A stretch of 64,000 nt of DNA from Marinicrinis sediminis (GTDB lineage Bacteria; Bacillota; Bacilli; Paenibacillales; KCTC-33676): the NCBI RefSeq assembly GCF_042685085.1, contig NZ_JBHUMM010000044.1:62001-126000 (forward strand), written 5' to 3'. The translations under genes and the position numbers were made by a program. The notes under the pieces are model-generated. The model was given only the letters and a program-made list of their open reading frames with translations, was not told the DNA's origin and did not search any database. This document shows, piece after piece, positions 25,962-33,541 of this stretch (position 1 is the first letter of the stretch; each line of letters starts with the position of its first letter).

Positions 25962-26213
25962 ATGACAGCTCCGCGCTATGACCGGCTTGGTATCGGGATT
26001 CTCGTCCTGTCGCTCTGTCACCTCATCTGGTTTCTGTGGCCGATGGTCTTCATTTTAATCGGGATGGCTCAGATTATCTATCTCGCCCCTCTTGTTGTTT
26101 TCGCTGTTGTCAAGAAAACATACCGATTTCTGCAAGGCCTGCTGATCGGTGCACTCATCACCTTTCTGGTCAACTCGGCCTGCTTTGGACTGGTTTTCGT
26201 CTCGTTTTGGTAA
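25962..26213 (+). CDS. Small membrane protein of the radical SAM operon
   Basis: 83 residues, mostly hydrophobic, with two or three membrane helices (about 9-30, 32-48 and 57-80) joined by a short KKTYRF loop. It starts 2 bp after the radical SAM stop codon, with GGGGGAAT as ribosome site, so it is the third gene of that operon. No family recognised. It could anchor or regulate the radical SAM enzyme at the membrane. Confidence 0.75.
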   Translation: MTAPRYDRLGIGILVLSLCHLIWFLWPMVFILIGMAQIIYLAPLVVFAVVKKTYRFLQGLLIGALITFLVNSACFGLVFVSFW

Positions 26214-26267
26214 TGAACAGATGAACAAGAGCATTTTCTCTAATCCCTCCCCTGCAAGGGAGAGAAA

Positions 26268-26801
26268 TTAGAAATGAAAAATGGGCGGTTTGTCTTCAAA
26301 GGCTGTATCCAGTATTAAGTACCAAAAACTTTCATCACCGCTATCCTGGGTGATGATCGCCTTATCAACCGTTACTTTTCCATTAGAGATGTATTCAACT
26401 TCTAATTGCGTGTGATGGGAATCAATAACGCCATACAATATGGGGAGTCCGTTTTCCTTATCAAGATTTAGTTGTGTAAATGCCCAGTTGACTTGGTTGG
26501 TACTGTTTCTCACAAGAAACCCGCCACTTCCTTTCACTTTTTGTGAAAACCAACTTTTTTCCAAACAAACTACTCCTATCTGATCCGTTCGCAACTGTTC
26601 GTAAAAAATGATCTTTCGATTGTCATGTTCGAATGAATGCACAATCCTTTTATTTGGGAAACCATGCTCACGTATGATGTCTTCATCTGCTTTCATTGCA
26701 TCTGTACTTGAATAAACGTATACAGCCGCTAATACAGATAGCGCGAAAATAACCAGTAAAATGGAAACTGTTATTACTTTTGCGCTTTTCACAACATTCA
26801 C
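26268..26801 (-). CDS. Membrane-anchored protein of unknown function
   Basis: 177 residues with one N-terminal helix (about 8-30) and an extracytoplasmic domain that alternates strands and charged turns (RIVHSFEHDNRKIIFYEQL, VEYISNGKVTVDKAII). The start is GTG with AAAGGA upstream. The gene is more AT-rich than its core neighbours, in a short stretch with another orphan gene; it may be a recent arrival. No family recognised. Possibly an intramembrane-anchored sensor or inhibitor. Confidence 0.65.
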   Translation of the reverse strand: MNVVKSAKVITVSILLVIFALSVLAAVYVYSSTDAMKADEDIIREHGFPNKRIVHSFEHDNRKIIFYEQLRTDQIGVVCLEKSWFSQKVKGSGGFLVRNSTNQVNWAFTQLNLDKENGLPILYGVIDSHHTQLEVEYISNGKVTVDKAIITQDSGDESFWYLILDTAFEDKPPIFHF

Positions 26802-26908
26802 CTACATTCCTTTTTTCTAATGAATCCGTCGTAAGGATATGAAGCATCTGCACATTGATTCATAATTGAATAGTCTCTCATTCACAGGAAAACAATATTT
26901 AGAAAACC

Positions 26909-27298
26909 TTGCTCATAAATATCTTACCTAAAAATTATTCTTTAAATAGCTATGATATCCTTTTAATTCATCACCTGCCGTTCAATCCGGACAGTGAAGA
27001 ACAGGCTGATCTTCACTTCCAACATGTAAATCAGAACAGTCTCTTAAAGAAGCTAAAGGAGAAAGATATCGAAAGCATCTTGTTTCAAGAAGAGATTAGC
27101 GATGATATTGTATGTATTTTCACCAGAAATGATAGTATCGATATAATTGCTGGCATTAAAATAATCCGATCAGACACGAATTTATGCGAAGTAGGGAAGA
27201 TATTCTATACAATGTCCGATTTGAACATGCTTTCCATAACCAGTGTCTCGGTGTTTGGTTACTTTCAAAAACACACGATTCACCTACTTCGCATATAA
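26909..27298 (+). CDS. AT-rich orphan ORF, possibly a gene remnant
   Basis: 129 residues from a TTG with no clear ribosome site. The translation looks protein-like (charged helix SLLKKLKEKDIESILF, then strands IVCIFTRNDSIDIIAGIKII), but no family is recognised. It begins 107 bp from the divergent unknown gene and is AT-rich like it. It could be the surviving part of a longer gene. Confidence 0.35.
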   Translation: MLINILPKNYSLNSYDILLIHHLPFNPDSEEQADLHFQHVNQNSLLKKLKEKDIESILFQEEISDDIVCIFTRNDSIDIIAGIKIIRSDTNLCEVGKIFYTMSDLNMLSITSVSVFGYFQKHTIHLLRI

Positions 27299-27350
27299 AA
27301 ACTACAAAATGTACGCAGTTGATCCGTCATCATGATGTTATTCCTCATCC

Positions 27351-28646
27351 TTATCCAAACAGCTGATGAATACGTTGCATTTTCTCCTGTAAATAAACCA
27401 GATCACGTTGTTGATACGAATCCCGTTCGATTTCTTCCTCCATATCCCTTACACTGGCGAGAATGGCTTCACGCTGCAGGTTGCCGGCCTGGCGTGCCAC
27501 TAACAGCAAGGCGTCGAGCATAGCTGCATACACCGAGACATCCCCTCGGCCGTAATGACGCAGTTGATAAAAGCTCAAATACAACAGCTCGTCAAAGGAG
27601 TATTCTACACAACGCAATCTGGGCCTGCCGTCTTCATCTGCAAACAGCCAGTCCCCTGACTCGATTTCACCCGCACGTCCGAGGACCACGGACATACTTC
27701 GAATGCAGTCTCGGGCAGTATTGGGATCGTTAATGCCAGGCGAGATGGCTCGGAGTGCAACCTCCGCCAGCTTCTGCAAGGCAAAGACCCGGTCCTGAAC
27801 GATGCGCTTGTTTTTCCCGATTTTCACACAGGATCTAACCGCATCCCGATAAGCTTGCTCTCCGATATCGCCATCAGAGAAGAGGTGCAGCAAGGGCTGT
27901 TCAGGTGCCACAAAATCCCCCTGTCTGCTGGTCATTTCGATAAACCAGCCATGCTGGACGGCAAGCTGAATCATTTGCGCTGTGTCTACTTCCTGCACAT
28001 AGCCCGGTTTCTCGGGATATACAGGTGTCATCGTCCGGTAAACAGAGGTGACAGCAAGCGCATCCGCACCGATAACAAGCTGAGGCGCAGAAGCTTTCTT
28101 TATCTGATTGTCCACGACCGCAAGCGCCTCGTCCATCAGCCGATCAATCAGGTTTTCGACTTGAATAAACGAGGAGACGTGGCGAAGAAACTGTACAAAA
28201 AACACCACGCAGATAACCGCGATGAGGATACCCGTCGTAGCAGAGATTAGATAGCGATCACCCAGATCTTCTTTCATGAACAACAGGGAAAGCAGACTGT
28301 ACAGAAATCCGCCAATAAATACCCCCAGAATCCGCAGAGTCATCTTGTGAGTCATGAAATTGGTAAGCGTTCGGGGTGAGAATTGGGACGTATACGTTGT
28401 CAGCACCACCATGATCATGGAAAAAGTAATCGTGGTGACCGTGAGCAATGCCGAAGCAAGCGTGCTTAGAATCGTCTCTGCCAACCCTACTTTCGTTAAC
28501 AGAATGGCGGGTAAATGGGATTCCAGCTTTCCATCGTATGTATGGTCTAGCATAGCGGTAAGGGTTACGAGCAGAACGGCTGCCAGGCTGTACATAACCG
28601 GCAACGTCCAGAATTTCTTGCTCAGACGTGTCCACCATCCGAACAT
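27351..28646 (-). CDS. DUF2254 family membrane protein
   Basis: 431 residues. Four N-terminal membrane segments (about 15-35, 55-80, 105-125 and 135-155) are joined by TTITFSMIMVVLTTYTSQFSPR, the usual DUF2254 stretch. A cytoplasmic part follows with DNPNTA-like AISPGINDPNTARDCI and the YVQEVDTAQMIQLA region. The C-terminus is a helix rich in Glu, Arg and Gln (EEEIERDSYQQRDLVYLQEK). AAGGAG precedes the ATG. The family is widespread in soil bacteria and has no proven function. Its length is normal for the family. Confidence 0.9.
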   Translation of the reverse strand: MFGWWTRLSKKFWTLPVMYSLAAVLLVTLTAMLDHTYDGKLESHLPAILLTKVGLAETILSTLASALLTVTTITFSMIMVVLTTYTSQFSPRTLTNFMTHKMTLRILGVFIGGFLYSLLSLLFMKEDLGDRYLISATTGILIAVICVVFFVQFLRHVSSFIQVENLIDRLMDEALAVVDNQIKKASAPQLVIGADALAVTSVYRTMTPVYPEKPGYVQEVDTAQMIQLAVQHGWFIEMTSRQGDFVAPEQPLLHLFSDGDIGEQAYRDAVRSCVKIGKNKRIVQDRVFALQKLAEVALRAISPGINDPNTARDCIRSMSVVLGRAGEIESGDWLFADEDGRPRLRCVEYSFDELLYLSFYQLRHYGRGDVSVYAAMLDALLLVARQAGNLQREAILASVRDMEEEIERDSYQQRDLVYLQEKMQRIHQLFG

Positions 28647-28947
28647 GGTTCATTCTCCTTCCTGTCCTGCAGGATTAGGTCTGTCTATTTCTATTCAGCT
28701 ATCATCATCATCAAAGTCAAGCACAGGTCATGCCGATGGAATAGCCACGTACCGATCAGTATGGGCATAACCTCACTGTTGTATTACCCGTGCCTCCTGT
28801 CGTTGAATCGGCACTGCATCCTGAGCAGGGGAGCAAACATTTGCTGAATTTGTCAATAAAGCAGGCTGGAGCCGTCTTTTTTTCCATTTGGACGAGTGGT
28901 ATGATGAAGGTAAGATAGCATCGATACGTGATGATGGACGGAAAGGA
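28647..28947. other. Intergenic region, no gene seen
   Basis: About 300 bp between the divergent DUF2254 gene and the small membrane protein gene. An in-frame TTG at 28888 would lengthen the downstream protein but lacks a ribosome site. I see no hairpin, RNA gene or strong operator in it. Confidence 0.4.
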
Positions 28948-29160
28948 ATGAAAACATTGGGGCTCGTTGATATTACCGAGGTATCCAGACCTCTGCTTAT
29001 TACCCTCTTTACCATGCTGATGCTCATTTTTTCCTGCTTCAGCTGGGCGATTGTCGAGGCATTTCGCAAGCGCTACAAACATACGGTTATCTGGGCTGCA
29101 GCCGGCATTCTGATCAGTTTGATCTTGGGAATTCTGCTCGGTACCGGAACCGTTAAATAG
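28948..29160 (+). CDS. Small two-helix membrane protein
   Basis: 70 residues from the ATG at 28948: a short N-terminus, then two membrane helices (about 14-35 and 45-66) with a basic FRKRYKH loop between. GGAAAGG lies close upstream but tight (one or two bases), so the alternative TTG start at 28888 cannot be excluded. A terminator follows. No family recognised. It is a monocistronic orphan just upstream of the agr cassette and may be unrelated to it. Confidence 0.6.
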   Translation: MKTLGLVDITEVSRPLLITLFTMLMLIFSCFSWAIVEAFRKRYKHTVIWAAAGILISLILGILLGTGTVK

Positions 29161-29177
29161 GAAATAGCAACACAAAA

Positions 29178-29219
29178 GAAAGACATCCTAGCCTTCTGAC
29201 ACGGACCGGATGTCTTTTT
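29178..29219 (+). terminator. Terminator upstream of the agr cassette
   Basis: GACATCC (29182-29188) pairs with GGATGTC (29208-29214) and is followed by TTTTTC. It insulates the agr cassette from the preceding gene. Confidence 0.85.
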
Positions 29220-29266
29220 CATTTCACAACAATAGTCATATTCATGTAAAAGAAAAATACAATATA

Positions 29267-29278
29267 GTAAGCGCTTAC
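29267..29278. promoter_or_regulatory. cre-like palindrome upstream of the agr cassette
   Basis: GTAAGCGCTTAC is a perfect 12-bp palindrome. Read as TGTAAGCGCTTACT on the minus strand, it matches the CcpA cre consensus (TGWAANCGNTNWCA) at all but the last base. It lies about 115 bp upstream of the possible -35 box of the cassette. Confidence 0.5.
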
Positions 29279-29303
29279 ATTATTGTGCTTCTCTCTGACC
29301 CGC

Positions 29304-29321
29304 TATGTTCGACTGAACATA
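29304..29321. repeat. 7-4-7 inverted repeat in the agr leader
   Basis: TATGTTC-GACT-GAACATA is a short perfect inverted repeat. It is the reverse orientation of a LexA site (GAAC-N4-GTTC) and so is not one. It could be an operator for an unknown regulator. Confidence 0.35.
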
Positions 29322-29380
29322 CTATTTTTAGTTTTCTTTCTATGTATTTATTCCAGGAGTAATATTTTCAACTTTTAGTA

Positions 29381-29409
29381 GTGACTTAAATGCCAAATTT
29401 CGCTATATT
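29381..29409 (+). promoter_or_regulatory. Possible promoter of the agr cassette
   Basis: GTGACT (29381-29386) and TATATT (29404-29409) are spaced 17 bp apart, ending 36 bp before the first ATG. The -35 match is only 4 of 6. Confidence 0.4.
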
Positions 29410-29445
29410 AGTGGTAGAAGTTACTAGTGCAAAGGGATGAATATT

Positions 29446-30114
29446 ATGACACTGATCAACTATATTTTCTATACTCTCGTTTCCTCATTTGAATACATTA
29501 CCATACTTATTTTCATTTCTTCTCTTTTTCGACTTCGTTTTAAATGGTATTCTCATGAGGTCATTTTTATATGTGTGTCACTCAGTTATCTTTCATTTAC
29601 TATGCGAGAGATGGAATGGACTGCATTTTCGCCCATTGTTCAGTTAATTGTTCTCATCATACTGCTACACCTGTTTTATCGGTTTAATATCAAATTTATT
29701 TCCTTAGCAACAAGCACTGGATATCTCACCTATGGCTTGTTACAAGGAATCCTTGTTATGATCGCAAACGTAGTTTCCAATCAAGCATTAGAACCGCTTT
29801 CTACCCCCATGAACCTCATTTCAATTCTCTCATGCAGTATTATGATCCTGATAAGCTACCTCATCAGAAGAAAGAACCGTGGTTTTTCATTTTACTTTGA
29901 TACTCCATCAACTAGATATGGGCTCACAGGAACATTAAAATCAGCAAGTACTATTTTGATTATTTTCTTACTGCTCATAGGTTGTATTCTTTCTTATTCT
30001 AATACAATTTATCAGATGGATATACTAGGCTTTGTTCTAACAGTTATTTTATTAGCCGTAAATGTAACAATTTTAATGATTTTTTCGTATAAAAAAGAAC
30101 AAAATGAAGGGTAG
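29446..30114 (+). CDS. AgrC-like membrane sensor lacking a kinase domain
   Basis: 222 residues with about six or seven membrane helices spread over the whole length, ending in a short basic tail (FSYKKEQNEG) and a stop. The layout and length equal the N-terminal sensor half of AgrC/GHKL peptide receptors, but the dimerisation helix and GHKL ATPase that normally follow are absent. AgrB starts 9 bp later, so there is no room for a lost kinase. ATG 29446 is used (AAAGGG nine bases upstream); ATG 29437 would be too close. Strongly AT-rich. It could be a receptor that works without phosphorylation, or a membrane inhibitor of the LytTR protein encoded three genes later. Confidence 0.7.
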   Translation: MTLINYIFYTLVSSFEYITILIFISSLFRLRFKWYSHEVIFICVSLSYLSFTMREMEWTAFSPIVQLIVLIILLHLFYRFNIKFISLATSTGYLTYGLLQGILVMIANVVSNQALEPLSTPMNLISILSCSIMILISYLIRRKNRGFSFYFDTPSTRYGLTGTLKSASTILIIFLLLIGCILSYSNTIYQMDILGFVLTVILLAVNVTILMIFSYKKEQNEG

Positions 30115-30123
30115 TGAACGTGT

Positions 30124-30645
30124 ATGCTTGATTTAGTAGCAGAAAAAGTAGCAATAAGAATAAAAAACAGTCACCCCGATTCAGCTAGTATTGAGGTTCT
30201 AAAGCATGGACTACTAGTAAGTATAGACGCTTTTTCTGTTCCAATTGTATCTCTGATAATAGCCTGGTATTTAGGAACTGTCCCAGAAACATTACTTACG
30301 ATTTTCACTTTTTTTTGTATTCGGTTTTTTTCCGGTGGCCTTCACTTAAAGTCCGCCCTAAACTGTTTTATTTTATCAACAACAATAATAATAGCGCTTC
30401 CATATATCGCGACAACAATACCTGATTTGAGTAGTCTTCCAGTTATTTTGACAATCCTCAGCGTCATCTCACTTCTCATATTTGCACCTGCAAACGTTCA
30501 ATATTCAAGACTTCCTATTAAGTACTATCCTTTATTTAAAACGATTTCAGTTATCATTGCTTGTTCCAACTTCTTCATTTTATCTAAAATAATAGCATTT
30601 ACACTCTTTACACAAGCTATATTAATTGTTAAATTAAGGAGGTGA
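30124..30645 (+). CDS. agrB: AgrB-type peptide-processing membrane protease
   Basis: 173 residues. It cleaves and cyclises the AgrD pro-peptide in the membrane. The catalytic pair has the AgrB spacing: His74 and Cys81 in RFFSGGLHLKSALNCF, inside the conserved RxxxGG block. About five hydrophobic segments surround it. Slightly shorter than staphylococcal AgrB, as usual in Firmicutes outside that genus. It lies between the kinase-less sensor (9 bp) and the AgrD gene (5 bp). Its last codons double as the AGGAGG ribosome site for AgrD. AT-rich codon use, unlike the core genes. Confidence 0.9.
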   Translation: MLDLVAEKVAIRIKNSHPDSASIEVLKHGLLVSIDAFSVPIVSLIIAWYLGTVPETLLTIFTFFCIRFFSGGLHLKSALNCFILSTTIIIALPYIATTIPDLSSLPVILTILSVISLLIFAPANVQYSRLPIKYYPLFKTISVIIACSNFFILSKIIAFTLFTQAILIVKLRR

Positions 30646-30650
30646 GTGAT

Positions 30651-30788
30651 ATGAGAAAATCTCTCGTTAAAGTATTATTCTCGTTACTTTCAACATTTTT
30701 ATACTTTATAGCTAATTTTAGCGTCGCTGGTGCCTGTCCTTGGTGGAATCACAGACGCACTCCGCCAGCAGAACTATTAGAGAAATAG
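30651..30788 (+). CDS. agrD: AgrD-type cyclic autoinducer pro-peptide
   Basis: A 45-residue ORF, too short for a usual gene list. Residues 1-24 form a basic then hydrophobic amphipathic leader (MRKSLVKVLFSLLSTFLYFI). The centre, AGACPWWN, holds the only Cys (29). The C-terminal tail HRRTPPAELLEK has the Pro-then-ELL pattern that AgrB recognises in AgrD proteins. By family rule, the mature signal would be a five-residue thiolactone ring from Cys29 to Asn33 (CPWWN) with a short exocyclic tail; the exact N-terminal cut is unknown. AAGGAGGTGA, inside the end of agrB, is its ribosome site. Evidence: position directly after agrB and three-part layout. Confidence 0.85.
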   Translation: MRKSLVKVLFSLLSTFLYFIANFSVAGACPWWNHRRTPPAELLEK

Positions 30789-30800
30789 GGTTGGTTGCTT

Positions 30801-31175
30801 ATGAATGATAAAGTGATACCGGTTGTTAAAGAAAATGAAAAGGATATACATTGGCTTAAACTACAAGATGTATATTTCTTTACGATTGTCGATAACAGAA
30901 AACTGGCTTATTACACCCATGAAGGTATCTTTTATCATATCATGACATTCCAAAACTTATCTCAGCTACTAACACCTCAGGAGGGATGGGAGAGGCTGGA
31001 TCGTGCGATTGGTGCACAAATGAAGAAGGTCACGTATTACGATTCTGAGTTGGGGAAGATTTTCTTCGATGCTGAAATTACAAAAGATTCGATCTATGCG
31101 ACAGTTGCTCCCGCACATCTGAAGAAAGTAAAAGACTTTCTCGGTATAGAAAAAGATATCTCTAAAAAAACATAG
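30801..31175 (+). CDS. Stand-alone LytTR-like DNA-binding protein
   Basis: 124 residues, soluble. The strand pattern and residues resemble a LytTR domain (DIHWLKLQDVYFFTIV, then LAYYTHEGIFYHIMTFQNLS, the helix WERLDRAIGAQMKKV, and KIFFDAEIT). There is no receiver domain with a phospho-Asp ahead of it, so it is not an AgrA-type response regulator. It is the last gene of the agr cassette, 12 bp after agrD, with a weak AGGGTTGG ribosome site; a TTG at 30795 is an alternative start. Expected to bind the cassette promoter or targets. Such receiver-less LytTR proteins usually work with a membrane partner (LytTR regulatory systems); here the sensor-like gene is the candidate. Confidence 0.7.
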   Translation: MNDKVIPVVKENEKDIHWLKLQDVYFFTIVDNRKLAYYTHEGIFYHIMTFQNLSQLLTPQEGWERLDRAIGAQMKKVTYYDSELGKIFFDAEITKDSIYATVAPAHLKKVKDFLGIEKDISKKT

Positions 31176-31183
31176 GAACTTGA

Positions 31184-31236
31184 AGAACCTGACCGTGTAC
31201 GTCCTGCTATGGCAACGGGTCAGGTTCTATTTCATT
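31184..31236 (+). terminator. Terminator of the agr cassette
   Basis: AGAACCTGACC (31184-31194) pairs with GGTCAGGTTCT (31218-31228) and is followed by ATTTCATTT. It lies between the convergent agr cassette and topB. Confidence 0.85.
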
Positions 31237-31277
31237 TCGTATCTGCTGGGTGAATCTTTTCTATTTGTTGAAGCCGT

Positions 31278-33479
31278 TTACTTATCCAGCTTCAGCTTCT
31301 TCAAAGCTTCGGCCAGCGCATTGTTCACAGGCTCTTCCTGCTTGTTCTGCTCACGCAAGAATGCCTGCACATCCCGCTTGGATGCCTTGCCCTCTTTCTC
31401 TTTGCCTCTTCGTTCCTGGAAGGAGGACAGCTTCTCCCGATAGCCGCAGCGGCACACGAAAATCTGTCCTTCCCCTTCCCCTCTCAGCTCAAGCTTCTTG
31501 CGGCACTGCGGACAGCGTGCATTTGAGGTGCGGGCAATCTGCTTGCGGAAGCCACATTCCCGATCCTGACATACATGCATTTTGCCCCGTTTGCCGTTCA
31601 CTTCGAGCATCGGCTTGCCACAGTCCGGACACTTGCTGGAAATGACATTGTCATGCTTGAACTGTTTCTGTGCCGTCTTCACTTCCTGTACGACCTGAAC
31701 GGCATAGTTTCTCATCTCGCTGACAAACTGTTGCTTTTTCAATTTCCCACTGGCGATGTCTGACAGCTTCTGCTCCCATTCTGCCGTCAGCAGCGGCGAT
31801 CTCAATTCATCCGGAACGAGGTCGAGCAGTTGCTTGCCCTTGGACGTGATATGAAGGTGCTTGCCTCGTTTTTCAATGAGGAAGGTACCGACCAGCTTCT
31901 CAATGATATCGGCCCGTGTCGCAACCGTTCCCAGCCCGCCAGTCTCTCCGAGTGTTCGGGCAGCACGCTGATCCGAGACTTCCAAATATTGTGCTGGCTT
32001 CTCCATAGCGGAGAGAAGCGTTCCTTCTGTAAACGGCTCAGGGGGCTTGGTCTTTCCTTCCTTCAAACGTACCTGGTCCATCACCAGCTGGTCTCCCTGC
32101 TCCACCTTCGGCAAGCGCTGATCCCGAATATCATCATCCTGATCGGACTCCAGATCATCATGGCCTGATCCATAGACACGTTTCCATCCTTCGGAAAGGA
32201 CTCGCTTGCCCTTTCCAACAAACGTTTCACTGCCGATTTTCACCTCTACGGTCGTCTGCTCGTATTCAAACGGCGGACTCAGTACAGCCAGAAACCGGCT
32301 GACCACGAGCTCGTAAATTTTGCGTTCCTTCTCATTTAGCTGTTGGAGACGAACCGGTTCTTCTGTCGGAATAATCGCATGATGGTCAGAGACTTTCTCA
32401 TCATTTACAAACGACTTGCCCGTTTTCCATCCGGAACGAAGCAGTTCAGAAGCAGCCGAGGCAAAGCTTCCGACTGCCGATGCCTTTACCCGATCCTTCA
32501 GTGTAGGGACGATATCCGAGGAGAGAAAGCGTGAATCGGTTCTCGGATACGTCAGCACTTTGTGCTGTTCATACAGCCGCTGCATGATAGACAGGGTTTC
32601 CTTGGCCGAATACCCGTAACGCTGATTGGCTTCCCGCTGCAATTCGGTCAGGTCATACAGGCCAGGCGCATAGCTTTTTTTCGCCGTCTTCTGTACCCTC
32701 GCTACCTGCCCCGGCTTGCCAGATACATGACTGAGCAATCGCTTCGCTTCCGTTTGATCGAAGATACGGGTATCCCCGGACTTGCTATGCTGCCAGTGCA
32801 GCTCCATGCCCGTCCTGGAATGAGCCAGAATTCGGTAAAACGGCACCGGCTGGAACGTGCGAATCTGCTCCTCCCGCTTGGCGATCATCGCCAAAGTCGG
32901 CGTCTGGACCCGTCCGCAGGACAGCTGGGCATTGTATTTCGTCGTCAGTGCTCTCGTGCCGTTCATGCCTACGATCCAGTCTGCTTCCGCACGGGCGGCG
33001 GCAGATGCGTACAAGTTCTCATACGATTTACCTGGCTTCAGTTTCTGAAATCCTTCACGAATCGCCTTGTCTGTCACCGATGAAATCCACAGCCTGTCAA
33101 CCGGCTTGTTCACTTTGGCTTTCTCCAGAATCCAGCGCGCCACCAGTTCGCCTTCACGTCCTGCATCAGTGGCAATAATCACCCGCTGGATATCCTTACG
33201 CTGAAGCTGGGTTTTCACAGTCTGATATTGTTTACCGCTCTGTTTAATTACGACCAACTGCAAGGGGTTAGGCAGCATCGGCAAGTGATCCAGCTGCCAG
33301 GATTTATACTTGTCATCATAGACTTCCGGGTCCGCGAGTGTAACCAGGTGCCCCAGCGCCCATGTCACCACATATTGCGAGCCTTCAAAGAATCCGTTGT
33401 GCTTTTGTGAGCACTTCAATACCCGGGCAATGTCCCGGGCCACGGAAGGCTTTTCGGCTAGTACGACTGATTTGCTCAT
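31278..33479 (-). CDS. topB: DNA topoisomerase III
   Basis: 733 residues of a type IA topoisomerase that decatenates single strands. A Toprim domain (KSVVLAEKPSVARDIARVL, ATDAGREGELVA with its acidic triad) is followed by the catalytic region with the active Tyr in TYPRTDSRFLSSDI, and SDHHAIIPT. The C-terminus has two zinc-ribbon-like pairs (CPDCGKPM with CQDRECGF, CPQCRKKLEL with CRCG) and an acidic/basic tail. Length agrees with the Firmicutes TopB. GGAGTAGATGGAAAT precedes the ATG. It is the last of four same-strand genes (SNF2 helicase, DUF456, lipid kinase, topB). Confidence 0.97.
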   Translation of the reverse strand: MSKSVVLAEKPSVARDIARVLKCSQKHNGFFEGSQYVVTWALGHLVTLADPEVYDDKYKSWQLDHLPMLPNPLQLVVIKQSGKQYQTVKTQLQRKDIQRVIIATDAGREGELVARWILEKAKVNKPVDRLWISSVTDKAIREGFQKLKPGKSYENLYASAAARAEADWIVGMNGTRALTTKYNAQLSCGRVQTPTLAMIAKREEQIRTFQPVPFYRILAHSRTGMELHWQHSKSGDTRIFDQTEAKRLLSHVSGKPGQVARVQKTAKKSYAPGLYDLTELQREANQRYGYSAKETLSIMQRLYEQHKVLTYPRTDSRFLSSDIVPTLKDRVKASAVGSFASAASELLRSGWKTGKSFVNDEKVSDHHAIIPTEEPVRLQQLNEKERKIYELVVSRFLAVLSPPFEYEQTTVEVKIGSETFVGKGKRVLSEGWKRVYGSGHDDLESDQDDDIRDQRLPKVEQGDQLVMDQVRLKEGKTKPPEPFTEGTLLSAMEKPAQYLEVSDQRAARTLGETGGLGTVATRADIIEKLVGTFLIEKRGKHLHITSKGKQLLDLVPDELRSPLLTAEWEQKLSDIASGKLKKQQFVSEMRNYAVQVVQEVKTAQKQFKHDNVISSKCPDCGKPMLEVNGKRGKMHVCQDRECGFRKQIARTSNARCPQCRKKLELRGEGEGQIFVCRCGYREKLSSFQERRGKEKEGKASKRDVQAFLREQNKQEEPVNNALAEALKKLKLDK

Positions 33480-33541
33480 ATTTCCATCTACTCCGTTCCT
33501 TCTTCCTTCATTTGAATGACTTCCTTCGTTGGATGTCCTGA

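Noticed and set aside
29304..29321. LexA box in the agr leader
   Set aside because: The half-sites are in the order GTTC-N4-GAAC, opposite to the Gram-positive LexA site GAAC-N4-GTTC.
29446..30114. The agr sensor gene as a pseudogene cut short by a stop
   Set aside because: The next gene starts 9 bp later and no kinase remnant is seen in any frame; the short form looks native, although relatives should be checked.
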